DNA from: Candidatus Omnitrophota bacterium
GTDB taxonomy: Bacteria > Omnitrophota > Koll11 > 1-14-0-20-64-10
NCBI GenBank assembly: GCA_023818695.1
Contig: JAMWCF010000003.1
Span: 1 to 56,685, forward strand
Length of the DNA: 56,685 nucleotides
Reading direction: 5' to 3'
Part shown: piece after piece, positions 33,784 through 42,802 of the stretch
Layout of the letters: each line of letters opens with the position of its first letter
Numbering within the stretch: position 1 is the first letter of the stretch
The notes under the pieces: generated by a model
Seen by the model: only the letters and a program-made list of their open reading frames with translations
Told to the model about the DNA's origin: nothing
The model's database searches: none
Program-made: the position numbers and the translations under genes

Positions 33784-33900
33784 TCGTGCGTGGTTCAGGT
33801 TAACACTTTCTTTGGTAGTCGGGGGAGCTAACGACTTCCTGTTTCCCCGTTGCCCTGGCCACAAGCGGCCGGGTTCCTACCGAGCTTCGTGCGAACAAAC
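33784..33900 (-). ncRNA. Structured 5' leader segment of the porin mRNA, unassigned
   Basis: Within the leader, the minus strand can close GGTAG (about 33880-33876) with CTACC (about 33817-33813) around a GGCC-GCTTGT-GGCC hairpin and a CGGGG/CCCCG hairpin. This is another junction-like fold. I considered a cobalamin riboswitch because of a GGGGAAACAGG to CTCCCCCGAC stretch, but no B12-box GCCACTG is present. No class is assigned. Confidence 0.35.
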
Positions 33901-33958
33901 AACACGTCGTTCAGACAGGCCCGGAGCCTATCCAGAGCATCCGAACAACATGGGGCGA

Positions 33959-33987
33959 TCATAATATGCAGAAGCTGACATTGTCAA
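33959..33987 (-). promoter_or_regulatory. Porin promoter
   Basis: The minus strand has a perfect TTGACA (33987-33982) with two overlapping -10 choices: TTATGA at 17-bp spacing (33964-33959) or TATTAT at 15-bp spacing (33966-33961). A T-rich run lies just upstream. The rest of 33739-34117 beyond the leader and promoter holds no coding potential that I can see. Confidence 0.6.
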
Positions 33988-34092
33988 GATTTTTTTCTTA
34001 CAAGCCATCGATAACCTCAAACAGATCAAGCTATTAGCGATGCAAGGAACGGGAAAGGGCGGATACTTGTAGGGGAAACGGGGGTTCTTATA

Positions 34093-34098
34093 TATAAT
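34093..34098 (+). promoter_or_regulatory. -10 box of tRNA-Arg
   Basis: A perfect TATAAT 19 bp upstream of the tRNA 5' base. A TTGTAG -35-like word exists at 34067-34072 but with a long 20-bp spacer. Confidence 0.5.
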
Positions 34099-34117
34099 GT
34101 GAAGGCGTTTTTCATGG

Positions 34118-34194
34118 GCGCCTGTAGCTCAGATGGATAGAGCGCCTCACTCCTAAGGAGGATGCCGGCCGTTCGAATCGGCCCAGGCGCACCA
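34118..34194 (+). tRNA. tRNA-Arg(CCU)
   Basis: A cloverleaf with acceptor GCGCCTG/CAGGCGC, D-arm GCTCAGATGGATAGAGC, anticodon loop CTCCTAA (anticodon CCU, reading AGG), T-arm GGCCG-TTCGAAT-CGGCC, discriminator A and encoded CCA. The last anticodon-stem pair is an A-G mismatch. Its 3' end is 1 bp from the stop codon of the convergent apt gene. Confidence 0.93.
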
Positions 34195-34195
34195 T

Positions 34196-34729
34196 TTAAT
34201 CGTATTGGATGAGGGAGAATACTTCCAGGCCGAACGGTTTCAACCGCTCCCGCCCCTTCAGGAAACCCAGCTCCACCAGGAAAGCGAGGCCGGCCACCTC
34301 CCCCCCGAGCTCCTTGACCAGCTTGACCGCCGCTTCCGCCGTGCCTCCGGTGGCCAGCAGGTCGTCCACGATCAGCACCCTGGTCCCCGGATGGATCGCG
34401 TCAACGTGCATCTCGGTGGTGGCCTGGCCGTATTCCAGGTCGTAGGAGACGCGCACCGTTTTCCAGGGAAGCTTTCCCTCCTTCCGGATCGGAACCAGCC
34501 CGGTTTTCAAGGTGTAGGCGATGGCGGAGCCGAGGATCAGTCCCCTGGACTCGATCGCGGCAATCGTCTCTACCCCCGCCTTTCGGAAATGGCCCGCCAG
34601 TTCGTCGATCATCAACTGGAAAGCGGCCGGGTTCTGCCACAGGGGAGTCAGATCCTTGAAGAGAATACCCGGTTTCGGGTAGTCCGGAATGTCCCGGATG
34701 TATGATTTCAGGTCGAGGGTGGCGTTCAA
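34196..34729 (-). CDS. apt: Adenine phosphoribosyltransferase
   Basis: A purine salvage enzyme of 177 aa converting adenine and PRPP to AMP. The PRPP-binding loop VLIVDDLLATGGTAEAA and the N-terminal RDIPDYPKPGILFKDLTPL segment are diagnostic, as is IESRGLILGSAIAY. It starts 1 bp after the sigma factor stop and ends the long operon begun at the LysM lipoprotein. Confidence 0.95.
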   Translation of the reverse strand: MNATLDLKSYIRDIPDYPKPGILFKDLTPLWQNPAAFQLMIDELAGHFRKAGVETIAAIESRGLILGSAIAYTLKTGLVPIRKEGKLPWKTVRVSYDLEYGQATTEMHVDAIHPGTRVLIVDDLLATGGTAEAAVKLVKELGGEVAGLAFLVELGFLKGRERLKPFGLEVFSLIQYD

Positions 34730-34730
34730 T

Positions 34731-35549
34731 TCAGTTTCTCACCTTTTCCAGGTCGGCCAGGAAGGTGTACAGCTTTTTTTCCGCGGAGAGCTGGATCTGC
34801 CGGACCCGTTCTCGGGTGATTCCCAACCGTTTCGCCGTCTCTCCTAGGGTATAGGTGACGCCATCCCTCAAACCGTACCGGAAGCTCAAAACTTCCCGTT
34901 CCCGCTCGGTCAGGCGGCTTAAAAGGTCTTCCACCTGCTCTTTCTTGAGGAACTCCGCCAGTTCATCCCGCGTCGCTGGGGAGTCGGGGGATTCCAGCAG
35001 ATCGATGAACTGGGAGGTCCCTTCCTCTCCCAGAGGGGCGTCCAAGGAAGCCGGCTGCAGGAGCATCGATTCGATCTCCCGGATCTTCTTGACCGGCATC
35101 TTCATGGAGTGGGCCACCTCGCTGGCGGTCGGCTTGCGCCCCATCCGCTGACTCAAACGCTCCGTGACCTTCCGGTATTTGGAGATGATGTCAACCATGT
35201 AGACCGGGATTCGGATCGTTTTGCCCTGGTTGGCGATCGCCCGCAAGACATACTGTTTGATCCACCAGGCGGCATAGGTTGAGAAACGGAACCCCTTACC
35301 TGGATTAAACTTGGAAACAGCCCGCATGAGTCCCAGGTTCCCTTCCTCAATCAGATCCGACATCGGTAGTCCCAGGTGGCCGTACTTTTTAGCGATGCTG
35401 ATGACCAGCCGCAGGTTGGACTGAATCATCTTTTCCCTGGCGGCCGGGTCCCCCTTGCGAACCTTCCTGGCGAGGACTATCTCTTCTTCAGGTGTCAGAA
35501 GGGGAATATCCTTGATATCTTTCAAATAGAGTTTCAGGGGATCAGGCAT
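34731..35549 (-). CDS. Sigma-70 family factor, RpoS/SigA-related (group 2 type)
   Basis: A 272-aa second sigma factor lacking region 1.1. It has region 1.2 (DPLKLYLKDIKDIPLL), region 2 (NLRLVISIAKKYGHLGLP, DLIEEGNLGLMRAVSKF, FSTYAAWWIKQYVLRAI), region 3 (MVDIISKYRKVTERLSQRMG) and region 4 with the helix-turn-helix LGITRERVRQIQLSAEKKL. Region 2.4 is nearly the same as in RpoD, so it should read similar -10 elements, as RpoS-type factors do. It overlaps the ppdK stop by 8 bp and precedes apt. A stationary-phase or stress role is inferred from the class only. Confidence 0.85.
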   Translation of the reverse strand: MPDPLKLYLKDIKDIPLLTPEEEIVLARKVRKGDPAAREKMIQSNLRLVISIAKKYGHLGLPMSDLIEEGNLGLMRAVSKFNPGKGFRFSTYAAWWIKQYVLRAIANQGKTIRIPVYMVDIISKYRKVTERLSQRMGRKPTASEVAHSMKMPVKKIREIESMLLQPASLDAPLGEEGTSQFIDLLESPDSPATRDELAEFLKKEQVEDLLSRLTEREREVLSFRYGLRDGVTYTLGETAKRLGITRERVRQIQLSAEKKLYTFLADLEKVRN

Positions 35550-38343
35550 GAGAATGCGCTTTTCCTTTCGCGGGTTTGCGTTGAACGCCTTTTCCGGCCG
35601 GGGCGGAGCCGTTGGGACCCTTGGCCTGCTTCTCCCTCAAGACGGCCTGCGCCGCGGCCAACCGGGCCACCGGCACCCGGAACGGAGAGCAGCTGACGTA
35701 GTTCAACCCCAGCCGGTGGCAAAATTCGATGGTGGCCGGGTCGCCCCCATGCTCGCCGCAGATGCCAACCTTCAGGTCGGGCCGGACCTTCCTTCCCTCC
35801 TGAATGGCCAACTCCATCAGGCGGCCAACCCCGGTCTGGTCTACGGAAGCGAACGGGTTGGTCTTAAATATCTCATGCTCGACATAGACCGGCAGGAAGG
35901 AGCCGCTGTCGTCGCGGCTCATCCCCAGAACGGTCTGGGTCAGATCGTTGGTCCCGAAACTGAAGAACTGGGCGCTCTCGGCAATCTCACCCGCCACCAG
36001 CGCGGCCCGGGGGATCTCGATCATCGTGCCGACCAGGTAATGAATCTTCTGTTTGGCGGCCGCCTGGACCTCCTTGGCAACCCTCTCGACGATCTCCAGT
36101 TGCAGCTTCAGCTCCTTTGGAAAACCGACCAATGGAATCATGATCTCCGGAGCGACTTTGATCCCCTCTTTCTGAACCTCCGAGGCCGCCTCAAAAATCG
36201 CCCGAACCTGCATTTCGGTGATCTCCGGGTAGGAGATCCCCAAACGGCAGCCCCGGTGGCCGAGCATGGGGTTGGCCTCATGCAACTGGGAAACGCGGGC
36301 GGCCACCTTTTCGTACGATTTGCCGAGTTTGTCCGCCAGCTCCCGAATCAAGTCCCCGTCATTGGGGAGAAATTCATGCAGGGGCGGATCCAGCGTCCGG
36401 ATCGTCACCGGCAGACCCTTCATTTCCCGGAAGATGCCGGCGAAATCCTCCCGCTGATAGGGCAGAAGCTTGGCCAGCGCCTTCTGCCTTTCATGGCTTG
36501 TCTCAGCGATGATCATCTGCCGAACGGCGTCGATCCGGTTGCCGCCGAAGAACATGTGCTCGGTTCGGCACAGCCCGATCCCCTCCGCGCCAAAAGCAAT
36601 GGCGTTGGCCGCCTGGTCCGGCTGATCCGCGTTGGTCCGGATTCCCAGACGGCGAATCTCGTCGGCCCACTTCATCAGAGTGGAGAAATACCGGTAGACC
36701 TGGCTCTTCCTCGGATCCAGAGTCTTGTTGAGCAAAACCTGGACGATCTCACTGGGAGCTGTCTGCACCTTGCCTTCGAAGACCTCGCCGGTCGTCCCGT
36801 CGATAGAGAGGAACTCCCCTTCCTTAATCTCCTTGCCCCGGACATGAATCCGGCGGGCTGAATAATCGATGTGCAGATCCGCCGCGCCGCAGACACAAAC
36901 CTTGCCCATCTGTCGCGCTACCAGCGCGGCGTGCGAGCTGACACCCCCGCGGGAGGTCAGGATCCCTTCAGCCGCGATCATCCCCCGCAAATCCTCCGGC
37001 GTCGTCTCGATCCGGACCAGCAAAACTTTTTCGCCCCGGTGGGCCGCTTCGGCGGCGTCCTCGGCGTTGAAGGTCACCTTGCCCGACGCCGACCCCGGCC
37101 CGGCCGGAAGCCCCTTGCACAGCAGACGGCCGGCGTTTTCCGCCTCCTGCCGGCTTTTCCTGTCGAAAACAGGAGCCAGCAGCTGGCTCAAGGAATCGGC
37201 CGGGACCCGCATCACCGCCGTCTTCGAATCGATCAGCTTCTCTTCCACCATCTCCACGGCGATCCGGACCGCCGCCAGGCCGGTCCGTTTGCCGCTGCGG
37301 GTCTGCAGCATGTAGACCTTGTTGTCCTCGATGGTGAACTCGAAATCCTGCATGTCCCTGAAATGTTTTTCCAGGAGCTGCCGAACCTTTTCCAGCTCCT
37401 GATGCGCCCTGGGCATCTCCCGCGCCAGGTCGGAGATCGGGTTGGGCGTCCGGGTGCCGGCCACCACATCCTCCCCCTGCGCGTTGATCAGGTACTCCCC
37501 GTAAAACTCTTTGGCGCCGGTCGCTGGGTCCCGGGTGAAGGCGACGCCGGTGGCGCTGGTGTTGCCGAGGTTTCCGAAGACCATCGCCTGCACGTTGACC
37601 GCCGTGCCCCAGTCGTGGGGGATGTTGTACTTCCGGCGGTAGACAATCGCCCTGTCATTGTTCCAGGAGCCGAACACCGCCCCGACGGCGCCCCACATCT
37701 GTTTGCGGGGATCCTGCGGGAACTCTTTGTTTGTCCTGGTCTTGATAAGCTGTTTGAAGAGGCGGACGATCTCCTGGAGGTTGCCAGCCGACAGATCCGT
37801 GTCTTTCGTCACGCCGGCCTCCTTTTTGACGGAGGAGAGAATCTGCTCGAACGGGTCGTGCGCGTCCCTGCCCTGCGCGCGGACCCCCATGACCACGTCC
37901 CCGTACATCTGGATGAACCGGCGGTAGCTGTCCCAGGCGAACCGGGGATTGCCGGAGCGCCGGGCCAAAACCTCGACGGTCTGGTCGTTGAGGCCCAGGT
38001 TGAGGATGGTATCCATCATCCCCGGCATCGATTCCCGCGCACCGGAGCGAACCGACACGAGCAGCGGGTTTTGCCTGTCGCCGAACTTTTTGCCGGTCAG
38101 CTTCTCCAGGCGGGCGACCGCCTCTTCCACCTGGCCGTTCAAAACCTTCGGATAGGTCAGCTTATTGTTGTAATAGTAGGTGCAGACCTCGGTGGTGATG
38201 GTAAAGCCCGGCGGGACCGGCAAGCCGATGCGGGTCATCTCGGCGAGGTTGGCCCCCTTGCCCCCGAGCAGGCCCTTCATCTTAGCATCCCCGTCCGCCT
38301 TGCCGGCGCCGAAGAAATAAACGTATTTTAGCTGTTTAGGCAT
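35542..38343 (-). CDS. ppdK: Pyruvate, phosphate dikinase
   Basis: A 933-aa three-domain enzyme interconverting pyruvate, ATP and Pi with PEP, AMP and PPi. It contains an N-terminal ATP-grasp domain (VSVRSGARESMPGMMDT), the swivelling phosphohistidine domain with the catalytic His471 in TSRGGVSSHAALVARQMG, and a C-terminal PEP/pyruvate TIM-barrel with EHMFF, RDDSGSFLP and the CGEHGGDP region. The last 30 residues are a basic, low-complexity tail. It follows glyS by 16 bp. It can serve gluconeogenesis or PPi-dependent glycolysis. Confidence 0.95.
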   Translation of the reverse strand: MPKQLKYVYFFGAGKADGDAKMKGLLGGKGANLAEMTRIGLPVPPGFTITTEVCTYYYNNKLTYPKVLNGQVEEAVARLEKLTGKKFGDRQNPLLVSVRSGARESMPGMMDTILNLGLNDQTVEVLARRSGNPRFAWDSYRRFIQMYGDVVMGVRAQGRDAHDPFEQILSSVKKEAGVTKDTDLSAGNLQEIVRLFKQLIKTRTNKEFPQDPRKQMWGAVGAVFGSWNNDRAIVYRRKYNIPHDWGTAVNVQAMVFGNLGNTSATGVAFTRDPATGAKEFYGEYLINAQGEDVVAGTRTPNPISDLAREMPRAHQELEKVRQLLEKHFRDMQDFEFTIEDNKVYMLQTRSGKRTGLAAVRIAVEMVEEKLIDSKTAVMRVPADSLSQLLAPVFDRKSRQEAENAGRLLCKGLPAGPGSASGKVTFNAEDAAEAAHRGEKVLLVRIETTPEDLRGMIAAEGILTSRGGVSSHAALVARQMGKVCVCGAADLHIDYSARRIHVRGKEIKEGEFLSIDGTTGEVFEGKVQTAPSEIVQVLLNKTLDPRKSQVYRYFSTLMKWADEIRRLGIRTNADQPDQAANAIAFGAEGIGLCRTEHMFFGGNRIDAVRQMIIAETSHERQKALAKLLPYQREDFAGIFREMKGLPVTIRTLDPPLHEFLPNDGDLIRELADKLGKSYEKVAARVSQLHEANPMLGHRGCRLGISYPEITEMQVRAIFEAASEVQKEGIKVAPEIMIPLVGFPKELKLQLEIVERVAKEVQAAAKQKIHYLVGTMIEIPRAALVAGEIAESAQFFSFGTNDLTQTVLGMSRDDSGSFLPVYVEHEIFKTNPFASVDQTGVGRLMELAIQEGRKVRPDLKVGICGEHGGDPATIEFCHRLGLNYVSCSPFRVPVARLAAAQAVLREKQAKGPNGSAPAGKGVQRKPAKGKAHSHA

Positions 38344-38359
38344 TCCAACGGCTTCCTTT

Positions 38360-40624
38360 CTACGAATGACTTGATAAAGACGGCTCGACCCCGGTCAGCG
38401 GAAGCTTGGAAAGGTCCGCGAACCCGGCGGCCAACGACTGGTGAATCTCCCGCATCATTGCCAGACGGTTGCGCCTGACATTCTGGTCCTCATCCATCAC
38501 AAAAACAGTCTCGAAAAACTGGTGGATCTGGGGATACAGCGAACTGTACGTTTTGACGGCTTCCCTGTACCGACGCTGTTTGACCTGTTCCTTGAGAACC
38601 GGGGAGAGCTCCTCAAAAAGATCCCACAGCTGCTTCTCGATCGCCTCTTTGAAAGCATTGGGGTCGACCGATCCGAAGCCGTTTGTTCCCTTCACCGACT
38701 TGACGATCCGGCTGGTCCGCTCGGCCACCTTGGCCGCCTTGATCAACTCTTCCTTCCCTGAACGGTCCCCCCACAGCTCCCGCAGGACGTTCAGCCGCTC
38801 CCAGGCGCCGCTCAAATCATCGGCGTCCGATTCCAAAACCGCCTCGATCAGCTCCCGGCCGACCCCGTTTTGAGCGAAAGACCACCATTCGAACCTTTCG
38901 CGCAAGAAGGAGTGAAGGTCTTTCTTGAGGCCGGCCGCCTCGGCAGTCAGAATGGAGCCCCATGATTGTATCCCTTCGTCGAAGAGTCTGTCAATCGACA
39001 GACCCGCGAAGGAAACCCCTTTGGGCGGTTCAACCAGGATTCTCACCAGACCGATCGCCTGACGGCGAAGTCCGTACTGGTCGTAGGAGCCGGTCGGCTT
39101 CAGCCCGACGCCGAAGTAGCCGATGAGGGCGTCGAGGCGGTCGGCCAGACTCACCAGGGCGCCCGGCATCGTCGAAGGGACCGGATCTTTCGCCGTGCGC
39201 GGAGCGTAATGCTCCCTGATCGCCTTCACGACGGCGTCTGGCTCGGCGTCATGGGCCGCATAGCGGGAACCGATCAATCCCTGCAGTGTCGGAAATTCCC
39301 GGACCATCTGGGTCACTAGGTCGGCCTTGCACAACCGGGCGGCTCGAACCGCCGAATGGATGGCCTCCGGCGGAAGGTTGATCCCCTTGCCGATCACTCC
39401 GATCAAGCGCTCGATCCGGGGAATCCTCTGGCCGACGGTCCCCAGCTTTTCATGGAAAACAACGCTGTTCAGCTGGGAGACTTTGGCCTCCAATTCCGTC
39501 TTGGTGTCTTCCCTGTAGAAAAATCTCGCATCGGTGAACCGGGCCTCAATGATCCGCTCTACGTTGGCCATGACCACCGCGGGATTCGTGGGCTTGCCTT
39601 CCAGCACCGCGAGGAAATTCGGCAGGAGTTTTTCGCTGTTCTTTTCCCGGATGCTGAAAAGTTTCAAATGCTTCGCCATCGAGGTGGCCAGCACCTCCGC
39701 GGGAAGATCCAGATACTCCTTCAGAAAGGAGCCGGACTCCACCACCGGGTGCTCGGCAAGAAAGGTGACCGTGTTGAGCAGCCACTCGAATTCCTCTGTG
39801 TTCTGATCCTGTAAACGACCTTTCAGCGCCTGGGCTTTGGCGGTTAGCTGTTTCAACAAGTCCTTCCGTTTCTCCTTCCGCTTTGACCCGCGACTCTGAT
39901 CATAGGAAAAAGCGCTTCCTGGACCGGGAGGGCTCATAGTCACCCCTTCCTGGAAGGTGATGCCGGCTTTTTCCAACACCTCGAGATACGCGGAGGCGGA
40001 AGGGACGGAGATGGCTTTCGCACCGGAACGGCGGGTTCCCTGACTCACCCGCCCTGTTTGTATGAAACCGAACTTGGCCGGAACGACTTGAGGACCGTAA
40101 AGCGCCACAAGCCACCGAATCGGCCGTGCAAACCGAACGCCGGAGGAGTCCCATTTCATCGTTTTTGGGAAAGCTATACCGCCGATGATCGCCGGAATCG
40201 CTTGCGAAAGGACCTCTGTTACCGGCACGGAATACTCGGCGAAAACCCCCTTCCCCTTGGGTGTCTCCTTTAGGATGAGCTGGGAAACCTTGAGCCCGTG
40301 CCGCTGGGCGAATGCCTCCGCCGCGCGGGTCGGCTTGCCTTGGGCATCAAACGCCACCTGCTCCGGAGGTCCCTTCTCCTCTCGACGGACATCAGGAGCC
40401 ACCGCCTCCACCGTGAGGACCAGCCGGCGCGGCGTGCCGAAACACCGGATATTCCCCCTCTTGATCCCACACTCCGACAAGACCCGATTGGCCGAGAAGA
40501 CAAGGCCGGTCGGAGTCGGCGGATCGTCTAAACCCAGCGCAGTCGGCAGGTAGTCGGCCGGCAGTTCCTCGCAGCCAATCTCCAGCAGGAAATCTTGTGG
40601 TTTAGCTTCGCCTTTTTTCTTCAT
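38360..40624 (-). CDS. glyS: Glycyl-tRNA synthetase beta subunit
   Basis: The tRNA-binding subunit of the alpha2-beta2 bacterial GlyRS, about 754 aa. The start is placed at the ATG at 40624 (MKKKGEAKPQDFLLEIGCEELPA), where the family begins with LLEIGCEELPA; it overlaps glyQ by 23 bp. HD-like middle segments (ARLCKADLVTQMVREFPTLQG) and the C-terminal DALR-type anticodon-binding domain (VMDEDQNVRRNRLAMM) are present. The family motif DRLDALIGYFGVGLKPTGS is seen. Confidence 0.94.
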   Translation of the reverse strand: MKKKGEAKPQDFLLEIGCEELPADYLPTALGLDDPPTPTGLVFSANRVLSECGIKRGNIRCFGTPRRLVLTVEAVAPDVRREEKGPPEQVAFDAQGKPTRAAEAFAQRHGLKVSQLILKETPKGKGVFAEYSVPVTEVLSQAIPAIIGGIAFPKTMKWDSSGVRFARPIRWLVALYGPQVVPAKFGFIQTGRVSQGTRRSGAKAISVPSASAYLEVLEKAGITFQEGVTMSPPGPGSAFSYDQSRGSKRKEKRKDLLKQLTAKAQALKGRLQDQNTEEFEWLLNTVTFLAEHPVVESGSFLKEYLDLPAEVLATSMAKHLKLFSIREKNSEKLLPNFLAVLEGKPTNPAVVMANVERIIEARFTDARFFYREDTKTELEAKVSQLNSVVFHEKLGTVGQRIPRIERLIGVIGKGINLPPEAIHSAVRAARLCKADLVTQMVREFPTLQGLIGSRYAAHDAEPDAVVKAIREHYAPRTAKDPVPSTMPGALVSLADRLDALIGYFGVGLKPTGSYDQYGLRRQAIGLVRILVEPPKGVSFAGLSIDRLFDEGIQSWGSILTAEAAGLKKDLHSFLRERFEWWSFAQNGVGRELIEAVLESDADDLSGAWERLNVLRELWGDRSGKEELIKAAKVAERTSRIVKSVKGTNGFGSVDPNAFKEAIEKQLWDLFEELSPVLKEQVKQRRYREAVKTYSSLYPQIHQFFETVFVMDEDQNVRRNRLAMMREIHQSLAAGFADLSKLPLTGVEPSLSSHS

Positions 40625-41477
40625 CTTTTCCGATATACCGTTCGGCACAACGCTTGGCAAGGTTGCGCACCCCGGCGATCAGTGTGGGCCGCTCGTTGGC
40701 GCTGACCGCGCCCCGCGCATCCAACAGGTTGAAGGCGTGGGAGGTCTTCAACAGCTGCTCGTAAGCCGGCAGGAGGAGCCCCTCGTTCAAAAGCTTTTTC
40801 GACTGCGCGAACGCCTCCTCGAAATAGCGGCGCTGGAGCTGCGTGTCGGCATGCTCGAAATTGTAGGCCGACCCTTCGATCTCCTCCTTCTTGTGAAGGT
40901 CCCCATAGGTCAGGTCCTCGTTCCATTGGATGGCGTACAGGTCCAGCTTGCCCTGCAGGAACATGGCGATCCGCTCCAGGCCGTAGGTGATCTCCGCCGA
41001 CACATGCTCCAAATCGATGCCGCCGACCTGCTGGAAGTAGGTGAACTGGGTCACCTCCAGCCCGTCCAGCCAGACTTCCCATCCCAGCCCCCAGGCACCG
41101 AGGGTTGGGGATTCCCAGTCGTCCTGCACGAAGCGCAGGTCGTGCGCCTTCAGGTCGATTCCCAAGGTTCGGAGAGAATTCAGGTAAAGATCCAGGACAT
41201 CGCCGGGGGATGGCTTGAGTATCACCTGGTACTGGTAATACCGCTGGGCCCGCAGGGGATTCTGGGCGTAGCGGCCGTCGGTGGGGCGGCGGGAGGGCTG
41301 GACAAAGGCCACCTTCCACGGTTCCGGCCCCAGCGCCTTGAAAAAGGTGAATGGATGGAAGGTGCCGGCCCCCATCTCCATGTCGTACGGCTGGGCGATC
41401 ACGCATCCCTGGCCGGCCCAGAACTTCTCCAGCCGCATGATCAGCTCCTGGAAGGTCGCTACTTTTTTTGTTTTCAT
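40602..41477 (-). CDS. glyQ: Glycyl-tRNA synthetase alpha subunit
   Basis: The class II catalytic subunit of 291 aa. The start is the ATG at 41477 (MKTKKVATFQELIMRL), overlapping the recO stop as ATGA. Motifs include FWAGQGCVIAQPYDMEMGAGTFHP, FVQPSRRPTDGRYAQNP, RLQHYYQ-like RAQRYYQYQVILKP and the EVWLDGLEVTQFTYFQQ segment. It pairs with glyS immediately downstream. Confidence 0.95.
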   Translation of the reverse strand: MKTKKVATFQELIMRLEKFWAGQGCVIAQPYDMEMGAGTFHPFTFFKALGPEPWKVAFVQPSRRPTDGRYAQNPLRAQRYYQYQVILKPSPGDVLDLYLNSLRTLGIDLKAHDLRFVQDDWESPTLGAWGLGWEVWLDGLEVTQFTYFQQVGGIDLEHVSAEITYGLERIAMFLQGKLDLYAIQWNEDLTYGDLHKKEEIEGSAYNFEHADTQLQRRYFEEAFAQSKKLLNEGLLLPAYEQLLKTSHAFNLLDARGAVSANERPTLIAGVRNLAKRCAERYIGKDEEKRRS

Positions 41478-42163
41478 GAGAAATGGGGTTCGGCGGCCCA
41501 TTTGGCCTCCACGATCCCTTCCACCCCGACCGACGCCAGAAAAGCGCGGGCTTTCAGATTCCTCTCGGCGGTGTTCCGGAAGATCCCCTGGAAAAGACCC
41601 CGCAGTTCCTCCTCCACCTCCCTTCCCAGCACAAGACGCCGAAGCCGGTCAGGGGAGGTCTGGAAGATCTGCGCCAGCGAGGCCCTGGCGCCAGCCGAGA
41701 CAGGCAGAGTGTCTGTATCCGGCAGAATGCCGGTCATCCTTAAGAGATGGGCCTCAAAATACCGGGCCATCGAGCGGGGATCGGCCGGCGAGCCGAGCGC
41801 GGTCAGGGTCTGCCGCAGAAGATCGAAAATCTCCGGATGCGGGTCGCCGGTCTCGGTCATGACGTCAGTGAGGTCGAGGCATAGGCCGGCGTAGGCGGTC
41901 CGGGTGAAATCCCTCCGGATGGAATCAAACCCGTCGAGCAGGTCAAAACCGCTGATGAGCGACATCGTGGAGCGCCGGCGTTCGTAAACGACCAGTGACT
42001 GCAGGGTCAGCGGCTCCAGGTACCAGGGGACGGCGGCTCTCGCCCCGCGCACCCCCTTGACCAGCCCGTGGATCTTCCCCATGTCCCGGGTAAAAACGAT
42101 CAGGATCAAGCTCGTTTCCCGGATCTCCTGGCGCCTCAAGACGATCCCTTCTGTCTTCTGCAT
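41474..42163 (-). CDS. recO: DNA repair protein RecO
   Basis: A 229-aa RecFOR-pathway protein that anneals single strands and helps load RecA. The N-terminal OB-fold is clear (TEGIVLRRQEIRETSLILIVFTRDMG), followed by the helical C-terminal domain. The four-cysteine zinc motif found in many RecO proteins is absent; only one Cys (AYAGLCLDL) is in that part, as in enterobacterial RecO. It sits 3 bp after the DUF502 gene and overlaps glyQ. Confidence 0.85.
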   Translation of the reverse strand: MQKTEGIVLRRQEIRETSLILIVFTRDMGKIHGLVKGVRGARAAVPWYLEPLTLQSLVVYERRRSTMSLISGFDLLDGFDSIRRDFTRTAYAGLCLDLTDVMTETGDPHPEIFDLLRQTLTALGSPADPRSMARYFEAHLLRMTGILPDTDTLPVSAGARASLAQIFQTSPDRLRRLVLGREVEEELRGLFQGIFRNTAERNLKARAFLASVGVEGIVEAKWAAEPHFS

Positions 42164-42166
42164 CTT

Positions 42167-42802
42167 TCAACCGTTTCTCGAAATTTTGCCGACCTCGGGA
42201 CCTACCACCCCGCCGGAGATCACCAGCTTCATCGCGTCCTCGACCGACATCTCCAGGTTGATCACCGTGGACCTGTCGGCCAGAAACAGAAAGCCGGTGG
42301 TCGGGTTGGGGGTCGTGGGGACAAAAACGTTGATGACATATTCCGGCGTCTTCTCCTGAACCTCCCCTTTCCCCTCGGAGGTGACGAACCCGATCACGTA
42401 CTGGCCCTTGACAGGCCATTCCAACAGGACGGCCCGGTTGAAAACTCCTTTCTTCTGGCCCTTGAAGGCGTCGGCGATGCCCTTCATGGTGTTATAGATT
42501 TTCCCAACGATGGGGACCCGCCGGACCAAATTCTCCCCCATCACAAAGAACCGCTGGATCAGCAGGATCCGAGTGCCGAAACCGATCAGGGCGATGGCCA
42601 GAAAGAAACCGATGACGATGGCAGCTTTCGCCAGCACAGTAGACAACCCGGGTGTTACAAAAGGGGCCAGAAGACCGTCAAAAGGACCGATGATAAGACC
42701 GTGGAACCAGGAAAATATAATCCTCAAAATCGTGTAGGTGAGGAAGGCCGGGAGGATCACCAGCAGCCCCGTGATAAAGTTCCTGCTGAAAACCCGCATC
42801 AT
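42167..42802 (-). CDS. DUF502 family membrane protein
   Basis: A 211-aa inner-membrane protein. The N-terminal helix (FITGLLVILPAFLTYTILRII) and second helix (LAKAAIVIGFFLAIALIGFGTR) are followed by the family region VRRVPIVGKIYNTMKGIADAF and the domain ending VPTTPNPTTGFLFLADRSTVINLEMSVEDAMKLVISGG. The function of the family is unknown. Genes recO and dgkA flank it with a 3-bp gap and an ATGA overlap. Confidence 0.88.
   Translation of the reverse strand: MMRVFSRNFITGLLVILPAFLTYTILRIIFSWFHGLIIGPFDGLLAPFVTPGLSTVLAKAAIVIGFFLAIALIGFGTRILLIQRFFVMGENLVRRVPIVGKIYNTMKGIADAFKGQKKGVFNRAVLLEWPVKGQYVIGFVTSEGKGEVQEKTPEYVINVFVPTTPNPTTGFLFLADRSTVINLEMSVEDAMKLVISGGVVGPEVGKISRNG

Noticed and set aside
33784..33900. 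Cobalamin riboswitch in the porin leader
   Set aside because: A GGGGAAACAGG to CTCCCCCGAC stretch resembles the core, but no B12 box and no matching flanks were found.
36871..38331. Plus-strand 486-aa frame opposite ppdK
   Set aside because: Antisense to a gene with full catalytic motifs; no recognisable domain.
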